Positions 36,101 through 50,200 of a stretch of 64,000 bases of DNA are shown here, piece by piece. The position numbers were made by a program, and so were the translations under genes. The stretch comes from Apostichopus japonicus (Eukaryota; Echinodermata; Holothuroidea; Aspidochirotida; Stichopodidae), in contig NC_092569.1 in assembly GCF_037975245.1 (NCBI RefSeq), forward strand, positions 5,046,501 through 5,110,500, in the 5' to 3' direction. A model generated the notes under the pieces. That model did not search any database. It was given only the letters and a program-made list of their open reading frames with translations, and was not told the origin of the DNA. Within the stretch, counting starts at the first letter, position 1; the number at the start of each line of letters is the position of its first letter.

Positions 36101-38080
36101 AAAATTTATGTAAGTAAATAAACATCAGAAAAACTGACTGGGAGATTATTAACTAACGGGAAAGATCCAATTTCAAACTTTCTTGGGGTTTTTGTTTGGT
36201 CAAATATTATCTTTAATCTTTCACCAGTGATACAGCAAATTCACAGAACAATCAAATTAATTTGCCAGCATATATCTATGTGATATGTACATTAAAATTC
36301 TCATTTTGTTTTCTTGCAGAATTTCCGTGGCCACACAGAAAAGACCATCTCAATCACGCCAGCTATCAGCTTAAACGCCTTCATGACAGCTCGGAACCAG
36401 GGTACCTGGATGTTGACATCTGACGTCACGACACATTTTTGGGGTAAGTTCAAGTAAACTGGATGATTTTTATAAGTCATCATGATACGACACACTGTTA
36501 GCTTACACTCTGAGTGGCGTGTGTTCCATACTTGGTCCTTGTGAACTAGGTAGAGGTCCGTATGGGATACATGTCACTTTTTCTCCTTTTGTGCAGAGGC
36601 TGGCTAAAGGATAAAGAAAAGGACCATAAACAGTAATTAAATTGTACATGTGCAGAAATTAGTTATCCAGTTTTAACCAATATACATATATAAACGTCTT
36701 CTGTACGTTACTTCCAATTGTCGGTTTCATTTGTAATAGCTGGAATGCAAGCATTGTACACCGTGAATTCTTGTGGGCAGTCTCCATCGGAGCCCGAAGG
36801 CCTAGAGGGGGACACTCGGAGGTACTACATAGCAGCCGTGGAGCAGGAATGGGACTACGCTCCGACTGGTATGAATGGAGAACATTCCTTAACAGACGAA
36901 TCCAGGTGAGTTCATCATCATAAATTGTGAAATTCGGTGAGGATATTTTAAGTCGCAAAGATGTTCCCAACAGATGTGAAGCCGTCTCTAATATTGCCGT
37001 AAAAAAGTGAAAGAAACCATGATTTACTTTACCAAGTGTGGCAGTGAGCATACAAGAAAAGAGCAACATTTGTTTCAAACTTTAGACATTACAGATATAT
37101 TCCAGTACCAATATGACAATAATAAGGAAAAGGAAAGTATTCCAAGCTGTTCATTGAAAACCCCCATCTTATTATCTTTGACCTAACTGCATGTGATATG
37201 ACTGATTGATTGGTTAAATCCTACTCGGGCTGGCATGTACCCTCCATTCTTCCCTGGAGGGGATCATGTGATATCTTTTATTGAAAATTTGTTATTGAAA
37301 AGCTTTACTCTCCTGTAGTGGTCTTTGTGTTGATTTATCCTTAATTAGATGACGCAGTTTGTTAAGTTTTTTTTTTCTCTTAAATTACAAATGTTATTGT
37401 TTGTGGGTTTTTTTTTTTTAGTATGAAAATCACAAGTGAGGATTTCAGTAAAGATGGTAAAGACAGATCACCCTCTTTTGGATAGTTTGAATAGATTGGA
37501 GAAAAACTGCAAGGTATGCTGGTATTCTGACCAACAGCTCAACATTGCTGTCACCCATCGTTTCAAATTACAATGCAAGTTGCAGTATTTACTGTCTTGC
37601 ATTTCCAATGACGTGAAATCATTAACACTGAAATGACTTCCACTATTGCAAATACCACTCAAGTCATATTTGCTTAATTTACCAAACAGACTTAGGATAG
37701 TCAAAAAGATGCCCGTTATCAATACTCCAGCAAAATAAAAAAGGGTGAAAATAATATTTAAATACAACAAGACCTTTTTTTAAAAATCCCATTTTGATGC
37801 CTGCTTCAATCAAATAGTAATTTGTGTATGCATTTTGAAATGTCATAGCTCAGAATTGAACAACTGTGTTCCATACTTGTTAAACCAACTTTTATGTTTG
37901 TAGTTTTATACTGTGAAAGTCTCAAAATGTTTGCAAACATAGCATTGATTTGTCTCGAACTGCAGTGGGCCTACCCAGTCTTGTGGAGTTTGCAAAGTTT
38001 GGTACAATACAGCAACGACTAAAGACCACACTTTGGAGAAGTTGGCAAATTGTTCACTTAATAAAACACACAAAATAGTA

Positions 38081-38172
<92 letters not shown>

Positions 38173-38177
38173 TATAA

Positions 38178-38235
<58 letters not shown>

Positions 38236-41200
38236 ATGTGGAGGGATGATTTTATCCAGTTGCTCTTGTTCTGTCTAACCGACTTGGGTTCACTTGCCAC
38301 CAGGGTCTAAAATTTACTAATTTCTGATGTTCATTATGCATACCCATAAATGATAATAAGATATCAGTTCTCATTTGTATTCCCCTTATTTTCACCATAA
38401 CTCAGGAAATGCATTGTTGGTGGAGTCATTTATTAAACAGCTTGATATAATAATTTTGGTCAATTTCTAGTTAGTTTGGGACACTGTTCTCACAAAAATT
38501 CCCACAAATCATGAGTTTAGACATCAATTTTCAGTCATCGTTTTCCTTTTTATGTCACCACAGACCGGAGTCGACGTACTTCTCCAAGACCGGAAACCGT
38601 ATAGGTGGGGTGTATCTCAAAGCTCTGTACAGAGAATTTGAAGACAGTAATTTTACTGTGCAAAAAGAGAGGACTGCCGAAGAGGAACACCTTGGTTTCC
38701 TTGGACCGGTGATTAGGGCAGAAGTGGGCGATACCATAGAGGTCGTCTTCAAGAATAAAGCAAGTCGAAACTATAGCATTCACGCACAAGGCGTGTATTA
38801 CAACAAGTCCAACGAGGGCGCTCTTTACAACGACGGATCTACTGGTGAGTCATATAGCCAACCAGTGATGGAAACAGCTGGTGGATTTGTGGAAGCTGAG
38901 GAATACTCGGGGAAAGTTTGTTGTCCAGTTTAATAGAAAAGACAAAGCAGTTGAGGAGCATCATATTGAGCCCTTTGAATTTTGTGGAGATCAGACGTTG
39001 AGGTCAACAAACTACACAGTGCAAAATTTTAAAAGTGTGCACAATATTTTCAAGTAGGACAAAGTGGAAGAAAGCTTATATGCAACCAGTACATGAAAAT
39101 CCTAGACAGATGGCAAATTCTTGTATATCATATCTTAGTGGAGGTCATGCAAAGGTCACCTGTGTTAGCAGATGTCAGAATGTCAAACATTGGGAACAGC
39201 ATGATATCTCTTAAAGAAAAAAAACTTGGCAAGATTTCTTCTAAGCATTTGGTAGTCTGTGATGAGAACTTTGTGAAGCCAAATATGTTTTGTAGAGGTT
39301 GAAGTTCATCCAAAAATATAATTGTCCAATGGAGTACAAGTGGCATGTTGTTGTTTTGCTGCAGAGAACAAAGTTCATTAAATTATATCTTCTGAAGAAG
39401 GACATTTTTATTAGGATTGCAATCTGAACAACATTCTTTACCCTGTCGTTGCCACATCTGCATTCACAAAATATTACCAAATTATTACAAGCATCGTATT
39501 CTTTACCTTACAAAATAGTATGAGGAAAACATTTCAGCAATTTTTTTTCAAGCAATCACTTTCACCATCTGGGAACATCCCTTTAAAATACCCAGGAAGG
39601 CTTCCAGTCGAGGCAAATTTCTTATCTCAAAATATTCTCCTTTGTGATTCCTTGCCAGAGGCAAATGGAATCTATGCAGTCACGCTTGTGTGTGTGTGTG
39701 TCTGTCTGTCTGTCCATTTGTGACACTTCCTTGTAATACACAATATCTCAAGACATTGAACTTTGATGAAGCTCATACTTGGTATATAGATCCCCCATGG
39801 GGGAGTACATGGTCCCTACTGTTGTTGATGCTAATTTCATGAATATTAATGAGCAGACGGGGCATAATGTCAAATCCGTCAAACTTCAATATCTCTGCAA
39901 CCGTACACCCGATATTGACCAAACTTGCTGTGATGGAATAAGTTCAAGGTGGTACATATGCTTGCACTATTTAAATTTGATCTAATTGATATTCATGAGT
40001 GGGCTGGGCTTTGAAAGATTTCACCAATATTTATCTTGTAAACACGACTTTGACTTTCTTGTTCTACTTAGAGCATGATGATGATATGGTGACTCCAGGA
40101 TCAACCTACACCTATACATGGCTAATCCCTGAGTACATGACCCCAACGGATCTAGATGGCGATTGTGCCACCTGGATGTATCAATCACAGGTTGACCCTG
40201 TCAGGGATGCATACTCTGGCCTGATTGGACCAATTCTGGTCTGTAAGGATGGATCACTAGATGGAAATATGGAGGTATACTCGTGGCATTTGCCTTTACG
40301 TGTACCCGGTGTTCCTAAGAAAGAACCCGTGTTAGAAATGATCTTTATAAACTAGGGTGTGACATAGTTTAACCTTTTCTTTTGTTGATTTACTGTTCAC
40401 CCAGTCAAAAGGTAATGGAAGGCTCGCAAATTTAACCGACGATCATCGCCGGCCCAGCCGTTGCTACCTAATGTATTGACATAGCAACTAGCTGGTAATG
40501 AGTCATGCTTGAACACACACATTTCCTGGCTTCCAAGAATCTGTGGACAGTTGTATGCACTGACTATGAGACCACAAATTAAGCCCCTAAAAGTTGTTTA
40601 GTTGTTAGCAGTTGTTTAGAAGGTATGTGGTATAGTCTCGAAGAGGAAATGTAGTATTTTACGTACACTGTTGCTGTGGCGATCGATTGAAGGTTTTAAC
40701 TTTGAGTACTTTTCACCGGTATTATATTTTCGTTTTCAGTGGTGATGTTATCAAAACACGAAAAAATACATGATTAAATTAAAGGGCAACTTCGGCGAAA
40801 GCAAATTAGTGCTTTCTATATCAGTTGATGGGTTCTTGGTTTTTGTCGTATATTTGCAAATAAGTCTTACACAATCAATTAAAAATACACAACACGCGGT
40901 ATAACTATTTCCTACTTCAAAAACATCATCTAGAAGATAAAAATGTTTCGTTGGAAACTAAGGAAAAAACAGATGGATCAGTGTTAGTGTGAATGAGTTT
41001 CATAATGGAACAGGAAAAGAAGTCAAAGTATTTTGACACATTCAATGCGAAAACGGTGTGTCATGATTTCAACTCATTCTTGAAATAAATCTCCTGCTAC
41101 TGTGGTCAGAGTGCTATTGTTACATGAAAACCACAGCCCAGGAAATGCCAAGTGCAGCTTTTGTTTACAAACAATAGCAGCGCTTCTCTGTTGGGAACTG

Positions 41201-44200
41201 TATGTTCATTACTTTAGCATACTTAAGCGTGAGCGATATGCAGGTTGCATATTGAGCTGTGGTGTGCTGCTGGCTGGGCCGGCGATTGATCGTTGGTTAA
41301 ATTTGCGAGCCTTCCCTAAATGGCTTCAACAATCTGTATTGAAGTAAAGACTGGGTTGTTACTATAGCACCTACTTCTTACTGTGTGTGATACTATATGT
41401 GTACAAAATCATCAATGAACTCACACCTACCATGGGACCTTTGTTTAATACACATGAGATGTTCAGGTCCTAAAAGACTTTATAGTTTTCTGCATAGCTG
41501 TAGTTATATAGATAGTTGTAGTTATCTGAGTTATCGAGTGATTCAGCTGTTGTTAATTGCTGCAGTCAGTATTACAGGTCAAGGCACTAATCAGGAACTA
41601 CACAAAATTGTGTTCTACTGGAATATGCTATTATAAATCAAACATTTTTCAAAAGACAATAACTTTGGCATTGATGAAAACTTTTTGCTCAATGACATAT
41701 GTGCTTTTATATCAATTGTGTTAAAGGGGTTTTAGTGTAGGATATAAGCATGTGGAGGACCAAATAGGAAAAGTTTGTAGACTTGAAAGATTATGAGGAT
41801 AATTACCTTCAAATGAATAACATGTAAGTCTCGTTCGATATATGTGGCAGAAACAATCTTTCTGAGTGCAGATTGCATTTCAGTACCGTTTTATACAATG
41901 AGATAGTAGCCCTTTGACGAATTATCCGTTACAAAGACTTGAAAAACAACTTTGATTTTTGACAAATAAGTGCATGTGTCGACTTTTCAGAAGAAGTAAC
42001 AGATATAACCTAAGTTATTTCTTGTTTTATTCGGGTAGAGAGGTGCTGATGCCGAGTTTTTCCTGCTGTTTATGAATATGGATGAGAACTGGAGTCATTA
42101 TTTAGACCACAATATTATGAACTACATTGATAATCCAAGTGAGGTCGACCAAACTGATGGTGACTTCATAGAATCTAATAATATGAGAGGTACGTACACA
42201 AATTACATACCATTGATATATATTGTACCACACATAGCTAATCAGCACTCGTAACATTACAGCAAAACCTAGATGGCCTATGAAAGACCCACTTTAGAGT
42301 GGTCTAAATTTTCGTTTGGTTCCTGACTTTGTTCACCATGACTTCCGGTCTTATACTAAAGATGCATCAGAACATTAGTACAAAATCTGCAAGCATCTAG
42401 TATACTTTGTATTAATCAGAACATTAGTACAAAATCCGCTAGCATCAGGTATACTTTGTATTAACCAGCCTTTGGTGATTGAGGAAATGCAGCATAAGTG
42501 ATTCTTTCCCTTCATTCATAAATATGTAGATATTGTTTCATAAAAACTTTCATCAAAAACTGTATTTGTGAACGGTTTTCTTCCCTCTGAAGGCAGTTTG
42601 CCTTTAATATGTTATCAACTCTAAGCAAATACATTTCACAGATTGAACAAAGTTGGGACCACTTGCCAGATGAGACGTGAACCAGACTTGAAAATTTAAA
42701 TTGAAAACTAAATTGAAAACTTTATTTCCACTTCACTTATTTTAGTATCGCATTATATTTCTGACTGTTCAGAGTTTAAATAGCAGTTTGGAATGCTCCA
42801 AAACTTTGTCTCTTATAAAAATACTATCATTCCCTGTGTAAAAAACAAAACAAAAAAACAGCGCTACATCATCGAACTTGTATAGCAACATGAACATTTT
42901 GCTATAAAGCATTTTGCGGTGCGATAACAGATAGTAAAATGATACCCTGTTTATGATACCCTGTACATTGTCATTGTATATACCCGTACATGATGTGAGT
43001 TTCTATAATGTTACATATCAGGTTACATATTAGTAACATAAAAAAAAGACTTGATAGATGTGATAGGCTTGATACTTGAAACTTGAAGGACATGATTGAC
43101 TTGATACTTGATAGTTTCAGTATAGAAATAAGATCCTGTCTGTCTCATATCCATGTCACTTCCTGTATAAGTTGCCTTGTGTCCTGTCGCTGGAGTCAAT
43201 TGCACATGTATGTATAAGGAAGAAATTTGGATCAAGAAAAGTTTGACGTAAAAGTTTCAACGCATAACCTATCTGTCATTGTTTCTGTTTTGTTCCAGCC
43301 AGGGGCGTAGCCAGTATGTAGTACTGTAGGCCCGGGCCCGGGCCTTCACTTTTTTTGGCCAAGTTATCTTTTTTTTAAAAACGCCCATAATTCTATATTA
43401 ATATTTTAACTCGTTTGTTTTTGGGGTTTAAAAGTGATATTGAATGAGGTTTCTCAAGTTAGCAAGAGGCCAGGGAACCATGCAGAATGCACACTCGGGA
43501 AGGGCTGTTTTCTGGGGGGGTTGTAAAGCCAACAATTTTCTTGTATACTCCGCGCCAACTGATGGTGGCGCTCCGCTCAGATAGTCGTCTGTACTACTTT
43601 GACATTTCTGGCAACGCCCCTGCCAGCATGATCTAGGATATAACATAAGAGACTCTGCATTAGACTCTCTAGCATAATATGTATTTGAATTTCCTGGACA
43701 GGTATCAATGGTTATCTCTACTCCAACCTGCCTGGATTAGACGTCTGTGTGGGAGACAGGGTCTCTTGGCATCTTGCATCCTTCGGCAAAGAGAGCGACA
43801 TGCACATGGCGGTCTTCGAACAACAGTCCCTCGTGTCCAACGGTCTGCGTCGGGATCTGGTGCCTCTCTATCCAGGGACCGCACAGTCTTTCTCTATCGA
43901 TGAAATTACCCCCGGTAGGAAGGAATTGAAATTGATTAGTAATTAGAGAAAATTGAGAGCAAATGACTGGTATTGAAACTGAGTTCTTGTAACATGCTTC
44001 ATATCTGTGATGTACATGTAGAAACCCTGCAATCATTGGTAATTGAAGGAAAATGGAAAATTCTTAGAAGGCTGAAACATAGGTGCTACTCTAGTAAAAG
44101 TAGCTGTCTGCCAACTCTGGGCTGTGAGCAAGGAGCTTCCATGAGAACTTAGCCATGGCCCACCAAACTTATCCCACTATACCCAACCCTCCCCTGGCCC

Positions 44201-47200
44201 ACCAAACCTATCCCACTCCCCAACCCTCCACCCTTAAATACAATGCATGAAAGCTACCTTGGACTGTGACACATCAAGGCTCAATTTCTGCCCTAAATTC
44301 ACCATTAAAAGTCATGCACAGGGTGACTGCATGGCAGTCTGAAATGTGTTTGTGACAGAATCACTCATTGCTATATAATATTATAATGTACAGTCAGGTG
44401 CCCACATTAGCCATACAGCAGGTAAGTATCATGCAGCCGCTGGTTACATAGCATGACGATGTCGGGGGAAATTGTCATAACAGTCATGGATAAGTCTGAG
44501 CCCTTTTAACTGTTTTATGTCGTTACACACCATTCTTGCAGGAAAGTGGTCTGTGACCTGTTATGTAGCCACTCATTTTGAGGGTGGCACCCAAGCTGCC
44601 ATTACTGTAGACCAGAGCTGCGGTACCTACACACCTATTGATACACCCGTTGGAGAGGTGTTCTACTTTGCTGCTGTAGAGATGGACTGGAACTATGCTC
44701 CTGTAAGATATGACCCGGTCAGGAGCCAGTCGTTAGACGATGAAGACAGGTAATGTGTAATTTTGTCAGGATTGTACTAGAGGACTGAAGTGAAGGTCGC
44801 AGGGGGGGGGGGGGAAGTGCCCGCCAGAGGACAACAATCCGGAAACTGGTTGAGATTCTGAACCATGGTGTATATTCCTGACTGGTTAATTTCAAAATGG
44901 AATGGTGATCTTGGGTTGTTGTCAATACACAAGTTGCACAATCAAGTACATGGTAAAGCCAAAATGGGATTTGCATTGCCACTGTTGACTTGCCATATGT
45001 GGAGGTGAGGGGTTGGGATGGGTGATCCAACAACCTGGTTAAAGATTGCATAATCCAGAGATGTATTTGAATATGGTACTTTTCATTAGGATCAAACAAT
45101 AAAGAAACAACATCAAACTGAAATGATATTCCAAGTATAGTTATTGATGAAAATTGTGGATTTATAACATAAAATTAGCATTTTGTGTTTGGTCAGCAAT
45201 TTCACTAAACCTACTCAGAAGTGTCACAAGCAAACCAAAATTGCATTAGATCAAACTTAATGAGACACCTAGGTTTTACCACCGAGAGAATCATAATGAA
45301 TTATATATAGATCTCAATGTATAAAGCACAGACCTCTTGATGTGTAGGTGCTTATACATTAGTGCATACAACATGAAGTCAGTAGGATTAAAGTCAGGAA
45401 TTCAAAATGTTGTAAGGTGTTGAATGTTCTGTTCTCATATAAGGTGTGGCAGGGAGTCACTCTAGACCAGGGGTGGGCAACCTTTTTGAATGAATGGGCC
45501 AGATATAAGGGGTGAAAATTGACTGGACCGCACCTAACCATTGACCTGCTGTTGATTTCAAACTTTTGATTCCGAGGACTTTCAAGCAACAGGTGTGTGT
45601 ACTTAATCTATATTCACAAAAACAAAATGTCAATACGGTACGATACCGTACAGTTGATAATTAATGGGGATAATAGGCCTACCTGACAGCATCGTAGGGC
45701 GATAAATTCTAAGCAGCTAGCTCGTTTTTTTTTTATGATGTAAAATATATTGATTTTTTTTTCATTTTCTTGAGACAGCTCAGGGGCTGCAAAAAAATCA
45801 CTGGCGGGCCGCATGTGGCCCGCGGGCCGTAGATTGCCCACCCCTGCTCTAGACAGTCCGCTCGATAAATGTGATCTATTAACTAAACTTTTCTCTCTGC
45901 CGTAGCCCTGGAAATGTCTTCGTCCGGCGAGATGACCATCTGCTCGGCTCCACCTACAAGAAGGCTGTTTACAGAAGGTTTGAGGACAGTTCCTTCTCAC
46001 AGCAAGTTACCAGAGAGGAGAGCTGGGGAATCCTGGGACACCCCATCCATGTAGAGGTCGGAGATAGCTTCCAGGTGGTTTTCAAGAATATGGCAAGCCG
46101 CTCCTATGGGTTCTACATTCACGGAGTGCAGTGGGTCAACTTTGACGAAGGTGTCGAAAAGAATGGTGTCGCACCCGACGGTACGTTCACGTTCGATTTT
46201 GTGGCTACCGAAGGACCGTCTGATATGGAGGCTGCTTGTGCCCCATTTCTATACATGTCTTTGGTCGATCTGGCACGGGACGCTGCCACGGGGCTTGTGG
46301 GTCCACTCGTGGTCTGCAGAGAGGGCATCCTGGACGACGGAATAAGGAAAGACGTGGCTAAGGAGCTGTTCTTATTCTTCATGGTGTTTGACGAGAACAA
46401 AAGCTGGTACCTCGACGATAACATCCAAACTCTCGCTGGAAAGCCAAATGAGGTGGACAAAGGTGATCCTGAATTTCAGGAGGGTAACCTGATGCATGGT
46501 AAGATTAAAACTAGTCTACTCTCACTAGGACTGAGTATCTTCAATCCTACCACTGTCTCTACATAGGAAGGTAACCAAGATAAACTCCTGAGATGGAGTC
46601 AGGCTTTGAACCAGCTTCTTAGATCAAACTATTTATCTCTAGTGGATAAGCAGTTTGCTAACAGTTTTTCAAACTATTAAGCAACGGACGTAGTGAAAGC
46701 AGTATCAAAGTATACCTTTAATATTCAGTGCAAATTTGTCTGGTTTATGTCTCGGACAACCAAGGGGCCTTACTGTTTGGTTTTCTGAAAAAATGTACTT
46801 AAATAGGAAACAATGATCAATTTTGTAAACTCTAGGGGAGATGTGTAGGTTTTGGTGATTAGGATGCCAGTAAACCTCCCCCTCTGGGCGGATCATACCA
46901 TTATTGTTGTTTTATTTCAGTTTATCCAAAGTGATGTAGGGTGATACCAAATTGATTATTTTACCTATTTAGAGGTATTCAGTTACAAGGAAATGCAAAA
47001 TTGATTTTTAGCGACTACCCATCTGCAGGACAATATTCAAAGCTGATTTTGAAATTCTGAAATGTGGTTAAAATGCGACCTTGTTATTTTTATGTGTTTT
47101 CATCAAAATAAAGAAAAGCTACAGGAAGTTCACAAAACTTAGAATCAAAACCCTGAGCCTGCATGACGGCAGATATTGTTTTGTCTCATAGATATTTGAT

Positions 47201-50200
47201 ATGTGTTATGTAATAAGTATTTCTCCAAATGTGTCATTTCTTATTTCAAAAGGAGAAATATAAATTCTTGTATCTATCCCTTTGATTCGCTCAGGAATAA
47301 ATGGGTTGCTTTATAACAACCTTAAAGGTTTACAAGTGTCCTTTAACCAGTCTCATAGATAGTCTCATATAGTCTCATAGATATTTGTATAAGTATAAAA
47401 ATATGTATTTCTACAAATGTGTCATTTTTTATTTCAGAAAGTTGATTGTAATTCTTGTATCTATCCCTTTGATTCGCTCAGGAATAAATGGGTTGCTCTA
47501 TAACAACCTTAAAGGTTTACAAGTGTCGTTTAACCAGTCGACGGAGTGGTACCTGATGGGACTGGGTGATGAAGTCGATCTGCATACCGTTCACTTCCAC
47601 GGACAGACCATCCTCTACCGTCACGAGAGACAACACGTCGCTGACGTTTACGAATTGGGACCAGGTATGCATGCGATACACGGATACAATGTCTGTTGTC
47701 TTTACATAAGGATTTTTCCTGTGACACAGTTAGCATGTTTATATATAATTTTTTCGATATGAGTTAGTTACAGTAAAAAATGGGATTGTGGCTAATACCA
47801 GTAGTAGGTGTAATCTGTAATTTTGGGAGAAAGGGGTCCCTGAAGGTAGGCGGTGGGGTGAGGGGGAGTGGGGGTTGAGCTCTGGAGAGTATTGGGGGTA
47901 AAATGTAAAGCCCCATCCTCATATGTTATTTTGATTTTTCCAGATATGTGGTTGCTTATAGCTAAGAAAGTTGGCATTTTCATAGATTGTGGATTTAATT
48001 GCATCTGTGATTACTTGCCATATAATTTGCTCTTAATTCCACTGACTTATGGATAGAGTAAGTGAGATAAATTTGTTCAAGAATTAAATGAGAACCAGAG
48101 AAGTGTTCATGAATTTTATGAGAAAGCCTTTTAAAATCTCTCATGGCTGCATTGTTGACTCGGTTAATAAGGGTGTTAAAATCTAGTCTACAAATTTTGG
48201 CACAGTAAAACAAGGAGGCTCTAATTCTTTTCTGATCCTTTACAAGTAAAAAATGGTACCAGGAAGGAACAGCGTATATAATATGAGATAAAATATAGGT
48301 ATTAAAAACTTCCATTCTTACATCTAACTTAAAATATGGCACAATACAAAATAAAGCAGAAATGATATAATAAACCCTCTTTAAAATTCTGGAAATATGA
48401 CAAGTAAAAATTAAGCTTATTGTCCATACACACCCCCCATTAATACATTGTTTGTTCAGTACGGTCAACTTCGACACCCCGTATCACAGCTTTCCTTGCT
48501 TTGGCAGTTGAGTAGGCTCTCGTGTTTAATATTGGAATTTTCAAAAATCATCTCTTTAGATTTCTTTGGGTTCAGAAGTAATTTTTTTTTTATCACAGAC
48601 AGTAGCAACATGAGATACCACAGATTCATAATGACTTTGATCCACATTATGTGAAGATTTAAATGAATGAGAGTTACATAACATTATTTATACACTTAAA
48701 GGGTGTGAAGACTCGAGCACAAAGAAACATCTCATGCCGGTAATCTGACCTAGTTTCGAATGAGGTGTAACAGAAGTGTTAGACACCACCATCGATCCCA
48801 GAAAATACACACACAGCTTGCTACCGTCGGTAATTAGACACTAGTGTACAGTCAATACATACAGCTATGGTCAATACCCATAGCACAGTGTACATAGCAG
48901 CGATGGACATATCAGGTCTAGATAAAAGATAACAAGGTATCACGTTTCATTACTGTCTGCATTTTGTAGGGACAAGAAGAAAACTTCACTTGCAAGCAAC
49001 GGAAAGTTAACTTTTTCAGAGCGCGGCAGGCGGTTTGGGGCGAGTCTTCAATGCCTTTAAGTATTTTCACAACTTACTGCCAAAGTCATCAGTTGTGAGT
49101 TTTTTACAAAGTTTTCAGACTTTGACCTCTGTTGACACCAAATGACAAGTGAACTTCACAGAAAACAACAGGGTTCTTGTACTCCATGAACTTTATGAGT
49201 TATGGTGTTTACAAGCAAGTGTCATATCCACACATGCATCCACCAATACACACATGCCATCACCAACTCATAGATTCCTTCTGTCTCCGGCAAAGAATCA
49301 ACAAAAGCGTAAAAAAAACACCATAAAAGCAAACAGAGATAAACTGATAAAGCCTCTGTCCTGATTAGATCACAGAGCACTAACGGTGACCAAATAAACT
49401 TGATTTGAGCTATCAGCATAACCTCTTGCAAAATTTGAAAATGATGAAAAACAAGAGTTTGCCCTTCACCGAGCTTTTAAGGTAGGAGCTAAATGCTGTT
49501 GTGTAAAGCTATGCTCAATGCCTATCCGAGTCTCGTCAATTAGCTGAAAGCCCCACAATTAAATTTATGACACAATTAGAGTCAATTTCAAAACACAGAG
49601 CTATCATCAACTAAGGTTCCAAACCTTGACCTTTGTTGTACAAAAAACATCAGCTGTCATTTTGTATAAAATAATAATTCAAATAAGTGACTTGTTTAGC
49701 CCCCCTCGTTTGATCTTATACAGAAGACTTGTTATCCCCCCCTGTTTTTGTTTTTCTCTGCCTTGTTTTTTCTTTTTTTGTGGAGTAATTGAAGCATTTT
49801 CAAGTCACATTGTTAAGGGCTAGAAAATATTCCATTGAGAACCAAATCCAGCATGTCTTCTGGCACGCTGTTGAAGATGTGCTACAGATATAGGGAGAGT
49901 GATGCAGACAAAGCAATACTTTAATTTGAATTAGCCATCAGTCTTTTTTATTTTTTATTAAGTTATTGCAATGCTTTCTGGCTGCAAGTTCTTTGTGTTT
50001 GTGTTGCTCTTTGTGTTGTCCTTGTGTGAAAACTTTTCTGGTATTAACGGTGGTTTACATTATAATAGACCTGTGATTTATAGTGTATAGACGTCAATGG
50101 AAGTTGCTGAAACCATAAAACTAAACATTCAGAAAAGAAGAAAATGGATGCTTCTCTTTAATAGAGCTGTTGCCAAATTTAGTTGAAATTTGATAAATTT

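Noticed and set aside
45614-46000. 128-codon minus-strand open frame
   Set aside because: It runs through a hAT element into the antisense of exon 13.
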